From Epiperipatus broadwayi (taxonomy: Eukaryota; Onychophora; Udeonychophora; Euonychophora; Peripatidae): a stretch of 64,000 nt of DNA. The notes below the pieces were generated by a model. That model saw nothing but the letters and a program-made list of their open reading frames with translations. It was not told the DNA's origin and searched no databases. The position numbers and the translations under genes are program-made. Positions 38,701 to 53,700 of the stretch are shown piece by piece (position 1 is the first letter of the stretch; every line of letters starts with the position of its first letter). The stretch lies in contig JAQFVV010012545.1 in the NCBI GenBank assembly GCA_028023455.1, positions 1,796,001-1,860,000 of the forward strand, written 5' to 3'.

Positions 38701-41700
38701 TCCTTCATTGTTCCCCTATGAAGAGATTTTAGAAAAGCCTTTGACATGCAGTGTCCTATTTATTAAAAAGGCTTTTATCCTTTTTTTAAATCTTGTTAAT
38801 GTTTACTTAACTTATTAAAATGGAATGTTTGTCACAATTGTTCTTACAATTTATTTACAATAATTCAGGCTAATTTTCCAAATGATGCAAATCTGATTTT
38901 ATCCGATCTTTTAGTATGGAAAAAAAATTATAAATTTGTTTGCCAGTTTTATATTTTGTTTCCTATGTATTGAATGTAATCTAATTTGAGAAATTGTATC
39001 CTTTAATTATTACCAGATAAAACTTTGTATTAGAAAACTGTACTGATTCCACTTTATATTTACATTCTTTTTCTTTTTTTTTAAGTTCTTGCATAATCAA
39101 TTTATAAAACAAAAATGATTTTTTAGACTTTTAATTTCTTCCATACCAAACTTTTCTTTTTGGAAGACTTCATCATCATTGCTAGTATTTTTCTCACATC
39201 CTCTCCTAATGATAATCAATAATTTTCTGAAAATACAATAGCAAGATCTAAAGACTAATAGTTTGCTAGATATAATGATATTGTAAGAGTATAATTTCTG
39301 AGAATTGGGCACTTTGTAATAAACATGAGGATGGTTTTCATTATCTTTAAGTTAATTAATTAAAAGCAATTAACATTATATCTCTTCCAAATAATTGCTT
39401 TTAATGGACTAATATGGTTGAATATAATGGAAAGCTATAATTAGGCATGGTGTTAAAAGTATTTTAGAAAGAAAAACTGGCTGCAAAAAAAAATATGACA
39501 GAAATGGTATCAATTCACAGCTAATTTTTGATTTGGTCAATTGGATGAAACTGTTATTGCTCAAACTGCCTTTTGTTGCTCAAACATACATGACTTTCCA
39601 AGAAACTAACTCTGGGATTATTAATGGTTTTTAGAATATTTCTCTATTTCTTGTAACAAAAGAGATATTATTCAACATTATTGAAAAATAATACTCACGA
39701 CTAAAGTTACAAGGCAAAACAAATGTCTAAAAATAAAATTATAAGCCATGTGGCATGGGTAATTAAATCATTTGACTTCTGCAATCCTGTATCTTAAAAA
39801 TAAGTTTCGAAACTCTGTACCAGCAGCTTTAATCTATTACCAATTCCCATTTACATCAAAAACTCAGATTTTGACTTCTGAAAGATTAGTAATTAATATT
39901 TTATTTACAATCTAATTGTCTATATAAATTTTTGTTAAATCTGTATTGCTAAATGAAGAGATTTCAGACCATATTAATTTTCAATATTATTTTTGGATAT
40001 TAATTAGCTAATTAAACAGTATATAAGAGTAATTTTAGAAATCATTGTTACTTCATAAATTTTTTGAAAATCTATTAAAAGACCTTTTTTTTCTTACTGC
40101 TTCTCCAAGTTAGATTTTTGTTTTTTATTTTTTGAAGAAATTTTTAGCAATGTAGAAAAACGTAGTATACTTGAAATTTTTCAGTAAATTTCATTTATAA
40201 TTGCAATTTTAAAATAGCTTGTAAAAAAAAAAAAAATTGAATTAAAAAACTTGTTATTCTACAAATACCTCTTAAAATAACCCTCATACTTCTTTAAACT
40301 TTCATGTTCTCACTTTTTTTTTTTAATCCTTTATACTGTATTTAAAAAATAATGCTCCAATTTTGTTTTTAAGATGCCCCCACTTCTCTCCCACAAGAAA
40401 TTAAGATAGCTCTCAACTCAAAAAAAAAAAAGAAAACAATGAAGAAATTAAAAAAAGGAATACAAAAATTCAATTCCAAGTTGTTGTTTTTTAAGTGTCA
40501 TCCCATCGGCCGGGACGCAAACCCGCAACCCGGGCAACTGCCTGTAAGTGCAAGGCAGTCACGCCAACCTCTCGACCACCAATGCAAGACATTCAATTCC
40601 AAGTTAGAGGGCAAAAACTTGCTTATTGATATATATATATTGATGAACACAATAATACTTGTAGTTAATATAATTCATTTTTCAAAAATTCTAAGTAATT
40701 CAACAAAAATAATTCACATTATTAAAATATTTATTAAAACAATCTAATAAATATGTATTCTTATAAGAGTATCACTAATCCAGTTCCCTATAATTTAGCT
40801 ATTTATTAAGATATATAAGAAGACCCTTTAAATTTTTGCTACAGTTAGACTTTATTAGTTTTTCATAAGTTGAATGTGTAGAGATTGTAATCTGGACCAA
40901 CTGATGATTGCTGGTTTAGCATGAAATACGGATATTGGTGATTATTTATCTTTTCAACATATATGTGTTCAAGTGTATCAGTGTTATGAGATAGTGTGAA
41001 GAGAGGTGGGTCGTGTGAAAGTGCTCACATACCCTATATATTACATATATAGACACAGGTGTGTTTCAGTTATTACTAAGTAACTTTTTAAATTTAATTT
41101 TGAATATACACACATTAAAAAAAATACTAGTGTAATATATATACTCTTAAAATAAAAATTAAAAAAAAAAGTCAAGTAAATACAAATTTATAAATCTAAT
41201 TGCTATGAATGTCACCTTTCTATTTTATTATCATCAGTAAATTGGTAATTACATATTTTGAATTACAAGTATCAAATTAACTCAACCCACACCTTTGACA
41301 CCAACCACTTGTCTCTAGCACAGATATAAACTTTAAAACTCAATTAAAGATTAAGTTACCTGATTTTTTTAAAATTAAACACATGGAAACTATTCATGTG
41401 TAATTTCCATGTGTAACAACTTTATAAATATATTAAATAACCTCAATGTTATCACATAATTTTTTAAATTCATATAAAGATACAATAAAAGACAAATGAC
41501 CCCCAATAATATATATGAGATAATGACTGGGATCAAATGATGAGTGCTGGTTCAGCACGAAATGCATCTTGGATCATTTATTTTTTATTGTAGTTTTATT
41601 TATATGAATTTAAAAAGAATGTGATAATATTGACTTTATTCAATATATTTATAAATTGGTAGTGTGTGTGTGTGTGGGGGGGGGGGTATTCTAAATTAAT

Positions 41701-44700
41701 AAGCATGAAGTTTTTAATATCTGAATTTTTAAAAATAGATTTTAATAAAAACAACATCAAAAATGAAGAAGGCTATCATTTAATTTTATTTATTATATAA
41801 ATATGTTCAATATATGAAAAAGAGGCAAGAAATGCATTGCTGAAATATGATGTTGGATTAATATTAAAACTTTTAGATTTAGCTCAAATGATAGACATCA
41901 TTTTATCATTAAATTGATAGAAGGATTATAATAATTCTCAGCAAAAGTAATTTACTTTATGAAGAGATAGCAATATATATGCATCCAAATTAGTCATTTA
42001 CATCTGAAGATGCTGATTCATAATATACAAATGCACTTACTCATGCCATGAATAAAAAGCCTACTAAGATTATCTTGAGAATTTAAAATAAGATATGAAA
42101 ATTATACCAGCTATTTTCATTATCTTTGCATACTTACAAACAATATATTTAATAAAAAAATTGAACAAAAATATAATATCACGTTCACTATTATGTGATT
42201 TAAAATCTTTCTATTAAAGTAAAGCTAGGATTTCTGAGACAAAACCTTAACCCTCCCCCCTCCCCACCATCCAATATTTAATTTTCATAATATTTTTTCT
42301 ATTTTAGTGATCAAATACATTGAGTATAGGTTGAATTTTATCGTAACCAAAATGAATGAAATAATTTTAAAATACAGCATACGAAATAATAAAACAAAAC
42401 AAAAAATATATATCTATAATATAGTCTGATATATACAGAACTTAGATTATAAATTTTAGTTAATAAAAAAATTTTTTCAGTTATTTGACATCTATAAAAA
42501 AGTAAGATAGCTTCTAATATGGACTCCCAAGTTGTGAAACAGTAGGAGTTTAATGAATTGTGGCTAATAATAAAATGAGTGCACTGATCAAGATCAGAAG
42601 ATAAAAGAATAAGAACAGATAGTTTAGCTTATAATAATCATTAAATATGAAGCTACAGCATTAGATACTGATAGAATAAGGTATCTACATTTGATTTTAT
42701 ATTTATTGATTCTTTAACACTGCTTTGACATCATGAAACAATACTGGGATAATTAATCTATAAATTTCATATTCTGCCTACTTTTTATTTGAAAAAGTGA
42801 TTTAAGTCATACTACTTAATACAGACCTATAAATTAGATTATTTTAAATTAGATGTATAATTTAAAATATCTTATTACTTGTAATTGATGTTTGTTTCAA
42901 ATTTTTAGTACTATTGGTCTTTTCAATTTCTTATTTGGTTTTTGAACAAAAGTGATAAGGGGGGGAGAGGATGAAGGGAGAGAAAAAAATATGGTTAAGA
43001 CTAAGTTTTTTTATTGTCTGACAAATTACTTTATAAATTAAAGGTATAATTTTAAATCCCTTATTACTTATAATTGATAAGTTTGGAACTTTTACTAATA
43101 TTTGTCTTTGAAATTTTTAAATTTCTTATTTGGTTTTGAAAAGATGGGGGGGGGGGTACAGTCAATTGTATCATCAACTTTTATGAAAAACAAAATTCAA
43201 GGTATAAAACAAAGATCAGCTTTATTTTTCATCTAAAAAATGTTGCCTTTTTTCTTCAATACAAATTACAATAAAATCAAAAAAAAAAAATGTACTGATT
43301 TTGCAACAACAACAACAAAAAAGTTACAATTATTTACAGTGATTACCATTATCAATAATCTGAGTGTATGTCCTGAAGAACAGCTAGAAAGAAATCTGGT
43401 TCATTGCTATTTTGCCAAGGCAAATGTGATCCAAATGAGACAGCAAAATGGTTCAGATGCGCTTTTCTTGTTGTTGAGAACCGAATTTGAGACAAGGTGA
43501 TTCACTTTTGACATCATTTATGATCATTGTGGTCTAAAAATTCCAAAGCATTTTCTTCAATGGCAATTATTTTTCCATAGAAATCTTTGAAAAACGCATT
43601 TATTTCAAACAATATGCAAATTATCAAGTTGGCAACTTTCTTAGAATCAAAATATCTTGCATTGTGACATCATGAAGTTTAGGTTTATTTTGACAATTCT
43701 TTTTCAAAATGTGAACAAAAATAATAATCACTATTAATGAACAACAGAAGTTTTATTTGTACCTTTCTTTATTAAAACAAACAAAAACATTCTAACAATA
43801 TAAATGAAGAACACAAAATTTATTATTAGATTAATTTCTAAACAGAAAAAAACTATTTATATATTGTACAATATTTCCTCTAAGCTGTGCACTGTACAAT
43901 TGCACAGCAATTTTACAAGCATTGGGCACTGCTTGGTGGATTTTGCATACTTCAGACATACCAAATTCCAATGAATAATTTTGATTAAAAAGATTAATAA
44001 ATAGATTTGACCTGCACTTGCAATGGAGCATGGATGTTGCTATAGGGACTTCAGTTTTAATAGTATATATATCATGCAATTGAAAAAAACTAAAAATAAT
44101 TCCAATATTATTACATTTTGGCCTATATATATAACAACACTGACTGAGTTTTACCTTTCCTCCACTGGTCATTGCCATGGCAAGACTTTTGACACAACTG
44201 GGATTGCAGTTAGAATGCGATGGTATTATTTTTTATTATTGTAATTTTTTTTAAAAATCATCCAATATAAATATTTTACTTTATAGTCCTACAAATATTG
44301 AAACTTTCAGAAAGTCAATATAATTCTTTATTGAGTTAATCTAAAAATAAGAAAAACGAATTTAAACACGAATAGCTCTCCTAATCAGCTGACACTCAAA
44401 TGCTATCATCATCAAAAATTATAATTACTAAATTTGGGATATTTTTAGATATTGAACCAATGCAGGTGAAGTCATTTGTAAAATTTACTGAAAGTCAAAT
44501 TCAAAAGGTGAATTTTCTACCATTAAAAAAGGGCCAAATGAAAAATAGACTATCTAAAGTGACATTTAAGTCAAAAAGTCCACAATGATTTGATTATTGC
44601 CATCTGAAATAAAAACAATGGAGGAATTTTGAGAATTTTAACATAAAACCTGGAAAATTATAATCTCAGATATAAAACACCAAATACAAGAAAATGAATA

Positions 44701-47700
44701 AAACATGATTAAAATTCTAATAAATAATGTTATTCTAACAATTATCATCAATTCATCAATGCTTTCTATGCAATCTATACATGATTATGTAGATAAATAT
44801 CGAGTGGCATGTATATTTCCGAATCATAGCATAGCAAAAATTATTTCTTCAAATTTATAGAATATATAAATTTAGTCATATATAAAGAAATTATTGATGA
44901 AGTTGAACATCATTTCATTGTTTGATAGTTGATGAAAGCATGGATATTTTGGTAGAAAAAAACAAAATTATTTAAATGAAATACAAAACAAAATTTGAAT
45001 CCAGCTATCAGACAAATTTGTGTTATTCTTTTGTTATAGGGATAAAAAAAAGTTTTATTAAGAAAAATAAACTTAATATATAGAGAGAGCTTGCAAATAA
45101 GCTCTTAACAAGCTTTGAATATCCTAGCACCTCACTGAGGACGCCAGTAGCAGAAATTGGTCTGGGGTTGGGGATATTCTGCAAAACTTTTTAAGAGCTT
45201 ATTTGCGAGCTCTATAAATAACATTTGTAATACAAGCTTATTAAATTAGATCATGTGACATCTGACTTGGATTTTTTTTTGTAATTAAATAAACTTGATT
45301 TACAAAAAAATAGGTATGTTTACCTCTGAAGGAGAGTCTATAAGGTTAGGAAAAGCAAATAGTATAGCTGTTTATCTGATATATTTCACATTTAGTTGAA
45401 CGGCACTATGTGGCTCACAGGGAATATCTATGAATAGATGATGCATAGAAAGATTCCATTTATTATGAATATTAAAATCCTTTTAAGGACAATATATACA
45501 ATGTTTAGTACCTCATCTTTAAGAATTGAAAAACTTAAAAAAATGGCCAACATTTTAGAAATTGACTTTATATCATTTAGATCTCTTAGTGAAGGAAGAT
45601 GGATAACTAAATATTTTGCATTAAATGATCTGATAAAAAATTATAGCATTTTAATAAGTTCTTGCAAAGAACATGTTAAAGAAATCAATGACCCATTAAA
45701 TAAATATTGAACTCACAATATCAAATAACATGTATGTTTCTTCAAAATATACTTGCTAAATTATCAGCATTAAACAAAATTTTGCAAAGGTCTAATTTAT
45801 CATCAATGGAGGGGATGCATTAATTTGCAAAGGCAAAAATTAATAAATTAAGAGCACAATGTCTACATGATGCCTGTTAGAGTGTGGACATTAAAACTAT
45901 TTTAGATTCCAATGATTATATAGATACTTTGCCAATACTTAAATTTATCCAACTGCCTTGTAATCATTTGGATAACAGATATCCACAAAATATATAAATG
46001 ATTGGAATGCCTTGGATCGTTTTGTAATGAAAAATAATTTAAATACAGAGCATGGAAAAAATAATCGAAAACATTCATTTGTAAAATATGAATCTATTAT
46101 AAATTATAAAGATAAAAACCATATAAATTTAGATACAATTTTAGAAATTAAATTTAGATACAATTTTAGATCAATATGATAATTTGAAATTTTTAATAAA
46201 TAAAAAATGTAAAATTGGAATAATCAAATCATTTAATGATTGTTATAAATGTCTTTAAAGATCAAGAATGCAAAGAATTTGAGTACTTTCTGATATTTGG
46301 GCAATTTTTCAAGCTTTCGTTGCAAATTATGAACATGGATTTTAGTTTAATTAATGCAATAAAATCAAAATCCTATAATAGACTGGTAATGAACATTTGG
46401 ACAATTTAATAAAAATTAAGAATTATATCGCCAGAAAAGCAGATAAACCTAGATAAAGTTTATAAAATTTGGATATCATAAACAATGACATGAAAAATTA
46501 AAGGACTACTATTATTAAGTTTTGTTATTATTTTTGTTATATTCTACAATATTTCATTATATATTGTGCCCTTTTGTATGGGTCACCATTTAAGTTTTGT
46601 GCTAATTTAGTAGAAAATTTTAAATTTAAGAGGTATTTAAAATGTGTGATGTTGACTTTGCTTGTGGTAATGTTACCATAAGTTTAATTAAAGCAATCTA
46701 TGAGTATTTGATATGTGAATTGTGTTGGTATTGAGAAGATATTTAAAATGATGATGATTATGATGTAATACTGCATTAATAAATTTAATAACAAATGTTT
46801 AAAGCTAAAGTATTTAAAAGACAAGTTAAAATTAGACAAAGATATTTATTTAATTTGAAATATATGTTAAAAGTGAATAAAAATATTTTAAATTATAAGT
46901 ACTTAAATTGAGATTAATATTTGATTTTAATCATATCAAATAATTATTTTAAAATCTGATATAATATCTTATTTATTTTTAAAAATAAATATTTATTTTA
47001 AAAAAGCAATTGTTAAGTTTATTTTTAGACAAGCGTTCTTGTGTTATAAAGAACAGATGTTATACACACATGCGTGGAAGTTGTCTAATAAAGTTGCATA
47101 ATTATTTTAAAAAAATCATGTTATAAAATTTATAAATAATACGTGAGTTATCACGAGATAAAAATAAAGATATTAATGTAAAATATTAAATTTGATTTTA
47201 TAAAATATTGTCTTAAAAATATAACGTATTTAAAAAGATTTAGTTTATTTTAAATGATCTTATAAAAGTTAAGATTTAAATCAAGTGAGAAATAATATTT
47301 CAAAAGAATGTTTAATAGATTTAAATAAACGATAAATATTGTTTTAAAAGAATTTGATAAAATATTAAATATTAAATAAGTCATTATTTATTTTTAATAT
47401 TGTGTTGGTAAATATGTAAATAAGAAATTTTGATTGTTTAAACCTACCAATCAGATAAGGAGTTTCTGGCAGTATATAAGCTGGATTCAATTGTTGAGGG
47501 GGTCTCTCTACAATAAAACTTCTAAGTCGTTTGTGCTATTAAAAAAATAGCCAAGTAAATTTAGAAACGCTCTTAAGAATCAGTTTTAAAATTATAAGAG
47601 TGTTATTGTATATAATTTTATAAAAGTTTAAATAATGAATATGCAGTAGATATCTTAATAATTCCCTATCGTCTTCTCAATATCGAAACTCAGTTTACGT

Positions 47701-50700
47701 ACAAATAATCAATGGAAACATCACGTATCGGAGAAATATATCAGAAACTTTATGCTATAGAAGTAACAGACGCTGGATTAGTACATAAAACTACAAGATG
47801 GAGAAAAGTAGTATTTTGGACTAAAAATAGTTTTCAAAAGTTAAATTACTATTGTCTATTACTAATAGATATTTTAAAAAAATATAAATATTTCTGTAAA
47901 AGAAAGTATTTTGACAAATTATAGAAGTAAAATATGTATCTTAAGGAAAGATATAAGATGCAGTAGTAATTTTAAATAAATACTTGCCTTGTTAAGTCTT
48001 TATGCTTAAAAGACTAGAGATTGATAATTTGAAAAGGCAAATATATTATAAGTATAAGTATTTTAAAAAATCGTAATATAATAAAATTATTTTATTAAAG
48101 TTATCTAAACGCTGGACGTTATAGATGAAGAAATTAATTCTTACCGGAATATGGTATTTATAAATGCGCAAGTACTACATGGATGTCCAAATCAAATCAA
48201 ACTAAGCCAAGCATGCCAAATTGATTAAAAAAAAAATTCAATTTAAATAATTTATAAACTATGAATTAATTTAGAAATAATAACTTTTAAACGATAATCT
48301 ATGAAGAACTGGATCCAGAGAATTTATAAACTATTTTTTAATTTTATTTTGTTTTCTTGGGGAACTTATTTTTATTTTAAAAAAAAAAAAGAACGTTATC
48401 ATTTTTTATTATAAACTTTCAAGAAACACGTGATACAACGGAACAGGAAATAGTGTTTTATTGACTTTATACGGAGGATATTTGTTAGAACTTTTATGGT
48501 AGGACAAAAGTCGACGATGGACTATGTAATATGATTTTTTTTTATTTTATTTATTTAACATAAAATTTAAATATTATTAAACTCTTAAAAAGTAGGTTAG
48601 GTACATTTATTAAATAGTAACTTAAAAATAATATAATAATTAATTACATAAACTTATTTTTATAATTAATATAACACGGAATATTCTAATGAATGTTTAT
48701 GAGTGAAAATGTGAATGATTTTTATTTTATGAAGCTGCAAATTCCGAAGAATACTGGATAGCAGAATGGACATTATTATTATTATGGTAAAAAATATTGT
48801 ATAATGATTTTTAATGAATTTAATATGTTTTTCTTTAGATCAACTGAATATTATGTTGTTGTAGAATGAATGGATAAATATATTATGAAAACACATACAT
48901 TATATTGACAACAAACTTTATTAAAATATGCATAATTTTTAATTTATAATATAAACATGATACAACATTATGTAAAAGCTTAGAAATAATTATATGATTC
49001 TTTCGTAAATAATTTTGATATTTTTATTTATGCTTAGTATTAAAATGATGTTTATTATTTATCTAAGTAATTATTTTATTTTTGCAATTTAGAAAAGGAT
49101 TTTAAAAGTCTATATTTTTGTGTATTTTGTTTATTGAATAAGTTAAGTTACGTTATGAGTAGAAGCCTATATTTAGATTGAAAAGTTTACTAAGTATAGA
49201 CAATATAGTATGAGTAATTTGGATAATGAATATTTTATTTGAAGTTGATATTTGTTTTCCGGAAAATGTTTTAAATGAGTTTAGAATATGTTTTATAGAT
49301 AGAAATTTATTAGAAAGGTTAGTAAAGCACATAGGGTAAAATAATGATTTTACACAGAAAGGAATCATAAAATTTATCTAATGTAATGTTTTATGAATTT
49401 AAAATTGATAAATGATTTAAATATTAATGTTTGAATAATACAGATATAGAATGCATATTTTATAAAACATATAACAGGAATTACATTAGGTGGAATATAA
49501 TTATAGCCAATCATTTGTTTTACATTATAAAGAGATATTGATTTTATATACAGATATTAAGCAATGCTAGTAATAAAGTGAATACATGATAATACATTAT
49601 AAATGATATTTAATTAATGTAGCTATTTAATTAGTAGAGCTACATTATGTACACATGCTACATAAATAGTCTTGATATATTGTTATTTGTAGTAATTAAA
49701 GTACAACTATTTATTTAAAAATCTAAGTTTAAGAAAAACACACTATAATCATATTAATATAGCATTTGAAGGAATGTGTAATTGCTTATTAAGTACATAA
49801 GTTAATAACAGTGTAAGCCTCTTATATTTGTATTCCTATTTTTATTTTATTTGTTGTCATAAATTTTAAACTGTAAATAGTGTAAATAAATTTTATTTGA
49901 AGTTATTGTAAATAAATTTGTTAATTTGTTTTAAAAGTGTGTCGAGTTTCATTATTTTTCACCTCAGCATTTTGACATCAGATGATTTGAAATAAACATA
50001 ATATTTGCACAAAATTGAATTTGTTATTATTACTTAGAATTGAATACCATATTTGCTTAACATTATTTTATAAGAATTGATTGACATGAACATAAATATT
50101 ACAATGGTCATAAGATGATTATAATGCACATTATAAGAATACAATATTGTTTATTGCCACAGATTATTAAGTATAAGATTTTGATCTATTTTAAAATGAA
50201 GATACCATATGAAATAAAAGATATACATATGATTGTTTATTTATTTAATGATTGATTATATCATAGAAATAGATGAGATTAAATTACACTCTAAGATTAG
50301 TATTATTTATTATTATTATTAAAATAAGTTAGGTGTATTTAAGTTTGATATAAAATCCCACATCATACTTATTTACATGATTTATTATTATTTTAAAACA
50401 GCTTAGAAGAACCTGAGATTATTTAATTATATTTTAAGTTAAAAGTTAGGAATTATTTTAGTATTATTAAAGATAATTTATTTCATTTAAAAGTCATAAG
50501 AATGCTATAGATGTAGTGGTAAGGTGATAAGGTAGTGGTAGTATTCTTATGCCATTGAGACAGTATCTTGGGAGATATTGACTCAGTGTAAATCTGCTTA
50601 TTACTTTGTAACTTTACTTCGCAGTCTCATAATTTTATAAATACTTATTTAATTAGTATAATCTAGAACTATATTGATTTTGATGATTGATAATAAATTT

Positions 50701-53700
50701 CATTAAGATATGATAATATAAAAGTATATTAAAGATAGATATGCAAATTTTAATTAAGCAGAATAATGTAACTGAGCTAGTTGTATTTTAAACTATTTTA
50801 TATATCAAGAAGTAAGGGTACAATATAAACTATTTTATATGTAATGCTGCAAATAAATGCTATATTTTGGTATCTTTATATATATATTTTACTGCACATT
50901 GATTGGTTTAATGTGCTTAGCTCAAAGACAATCTACTCTTAGAGAGAATATTTTAAATCATATAAAGGTTTCAATTTTATATTTTCTATTAAATTTTTTA
51001 AATATTCAAATACATATATTTTATGTATGTAAAATATGCTGAATCTTAAATTTACTAGTTAGTTATCCCAGTATTGTTTCATGATGTTGATGCAATGGAT
51101 TATAGGTACACGACTCTATCAATACCATAGTTTATAGTCAATACATAGAATTAAAAATTAACATAATTTGATATCAAAAATAAGAAGGTAATCAATGGCA
51201 AATTACCACTGACAAAGAACAAATTTTGTCATTTGATCATAGAATTATGAAAATCTGTTTTCAATTAAAAAAACATATGATAAAGATAGAAGTTTTAATA
51301 ATTATAATAAAAATTTGGTATCCTATTGACAGAAAATGTTTTATCATTTTATAACTGCAAGTTTAAGAATCAGGGTTCATTAAAGTATAAAATTTAGATC
51401 TTTATTTAAAAAAAATTCTAAAATTAATTATTAATCTTTATTTCCTATTCCACATTATGATAGTTATCAGTATTAATAGCGACAATAAAAATATTTTTAT
51501 CCTCAACATAAAATATAAATATATGCATAATCACAGTGCATGTCTGTATTTGGCAAGTATACAAGTTTTAATTAAAAATTTTCTAATATATTATTAATAT
51601 TTTAATATAATTTAAATTTTTAATATTACTTTAATAATTAAATTAAATGTTAAACGATGTGAAGCTTTTTTAAAAACTATCTTCTATTCAATCGCTTTGT
51701 ATTTAAAATTAATGATTTTGTCAGAGATTAATGACATTTTTTTTAAAAAAAAAAATGGTTTTAATAATATATATATATATTCTTTTCTTTTGCTGTTTAG
51801 ACTTACACTCCTAATCATAACAACAATTAAATAATTTCCACTCTTATATTTTTGATAGCACGAATGTGTGTAAAGAGACAAGAAATATTCATATTTTTAA
51901 TGTAATTAATCAAATTTTTAACTAATATTTCCCCCCACAAAATTAAACATTCCTAAATTTATTTTGATTTCAGCTTTTATCTGTATTACATTTCCAAACT
52001 AATTATTCTAACAGAACTTTTTTAAAAAAAGGAATGTAATATCTTCTCCAAACTTTTGTAATCCGATTTTTTAAAAAAAAAAACTAGTAATTTTCACTAG
52101 AAATTTTTTTACAGCAGTTAATTAGCTAATAAACTTAATTTTACATAAGAAAAATTGACAGATGCTAGAGAAGTATTAAAAAACCATTATTTGCTGATAT
52201 GTTTAATATTTAAATAATGGTACAGGTTTATTTCTGAAACAGTTTTAATTAATCTAAATAACAGTAAAAATAATCTTTAAATAATCTGCTGCAATCCATA
52301 AGGTATCTTCAATAGCCCCTAATAAAAGAAATGTGATGATAAGACAGCATTCATCTGGCTTGCCAATTGGATGGTAGTGAGAGTTTGAGCAAGTAAATCT
52401 GAACTCTTGCTTGAAGCATAAATCACAAGCTTGAAATTATAATATTTTGATTAGATTATGACTTCATGTAATTTATATTTAGAAAGATTGGTGGTTAAAG
52501 AAAAAAGAAAAGAATCATTAATGAAATAAATGAACAACATCTAAAGGATGAATATGCTCAAAGCTTGCTATTCCTAACTCTAGAATCAATGATGATATTT
52601 AATAATAACATTAAACCTACAAGTTAAGCTATTCTTTGAGAGAAAATGCAAAAAACAAATGTAAAAAAAATATATAAAAAATTTCCTGATGTCAAATTAT
52701 TATGAAAAAAAAGGATGCACAAATACATTCATGCACATACTTTGTTAAAAAATTAAATATATATATTAATTGTTTTTAAAAATTCTTTTTTCATCCATTT
52801 TCAAAAATCTTAAAATTGTGAAGAAATACCAGTATGAATTTTTTATTTATTGGATGATATATTAACAATCATTCTACCGAATCATTACTTTCAATTATAT
52901 TTTGTTTCATATCAGAAATTTTTCAAGAATGTGATTTTAATAATAAACTTAGTACATTCAATAGAATTATTAATATCATTTACTTTCTTTTATTACTTTT
53001 ATAATGTTTCATATAATTACAATAAACTATTGACGGTTTTGCTTGCCCCAGCAATCTTCTTCAGAACTTCTTATATTTGAAGTTCTGAACAAGATTACTG
53101 GGGCAATTGAAACCATCAATAGTGGGTTGTAATTATATGAAGCATTTTAAAAGTAATAAAGAAAATAAATGGTATTAATATATTCAACAAAAATAATAAT
53201 AGAAAAATAAAAATTTTCTACAACACTTAGATCAAATTCATAAATTAAAAAGAGACATAGAGATAAAGAGTAATTTTGTAAATATTTTCAAATATTGTCT
53301 GAAAAATAATAAAACTTTAGAACAACTGAGAAACATTAATAATTAACAAATTGGAAAATTTAAAAGAAAAAAAATCTTAAGATAACTTTGTGCCCATTTG
53401 TTTGCAACATTTACTGAGGAAGTATTTCATTTATTTTTTTGTTTGTGAAGTAGTCTTTTAAATAGTTGACTGTAAGCAACAGACTAAAACTTTTTAGAGG
53501 AATAGTGAAAAAAAGCATTATTCAATTAGGCTTGCCAACTGCTAGGTGATAAGGGTTTAATGTTGTTGTTGTTGTTTTTTTCAAGAGCTTTATTGTCTTG
53601 GTTTAAATCTTTGAATTTACATGCTTACATTCTGTGTTATATAAAATTTTCCTCATGATTTTACTAAGTGTATTCTTGTTTTATCATCTAGTTAAAAATA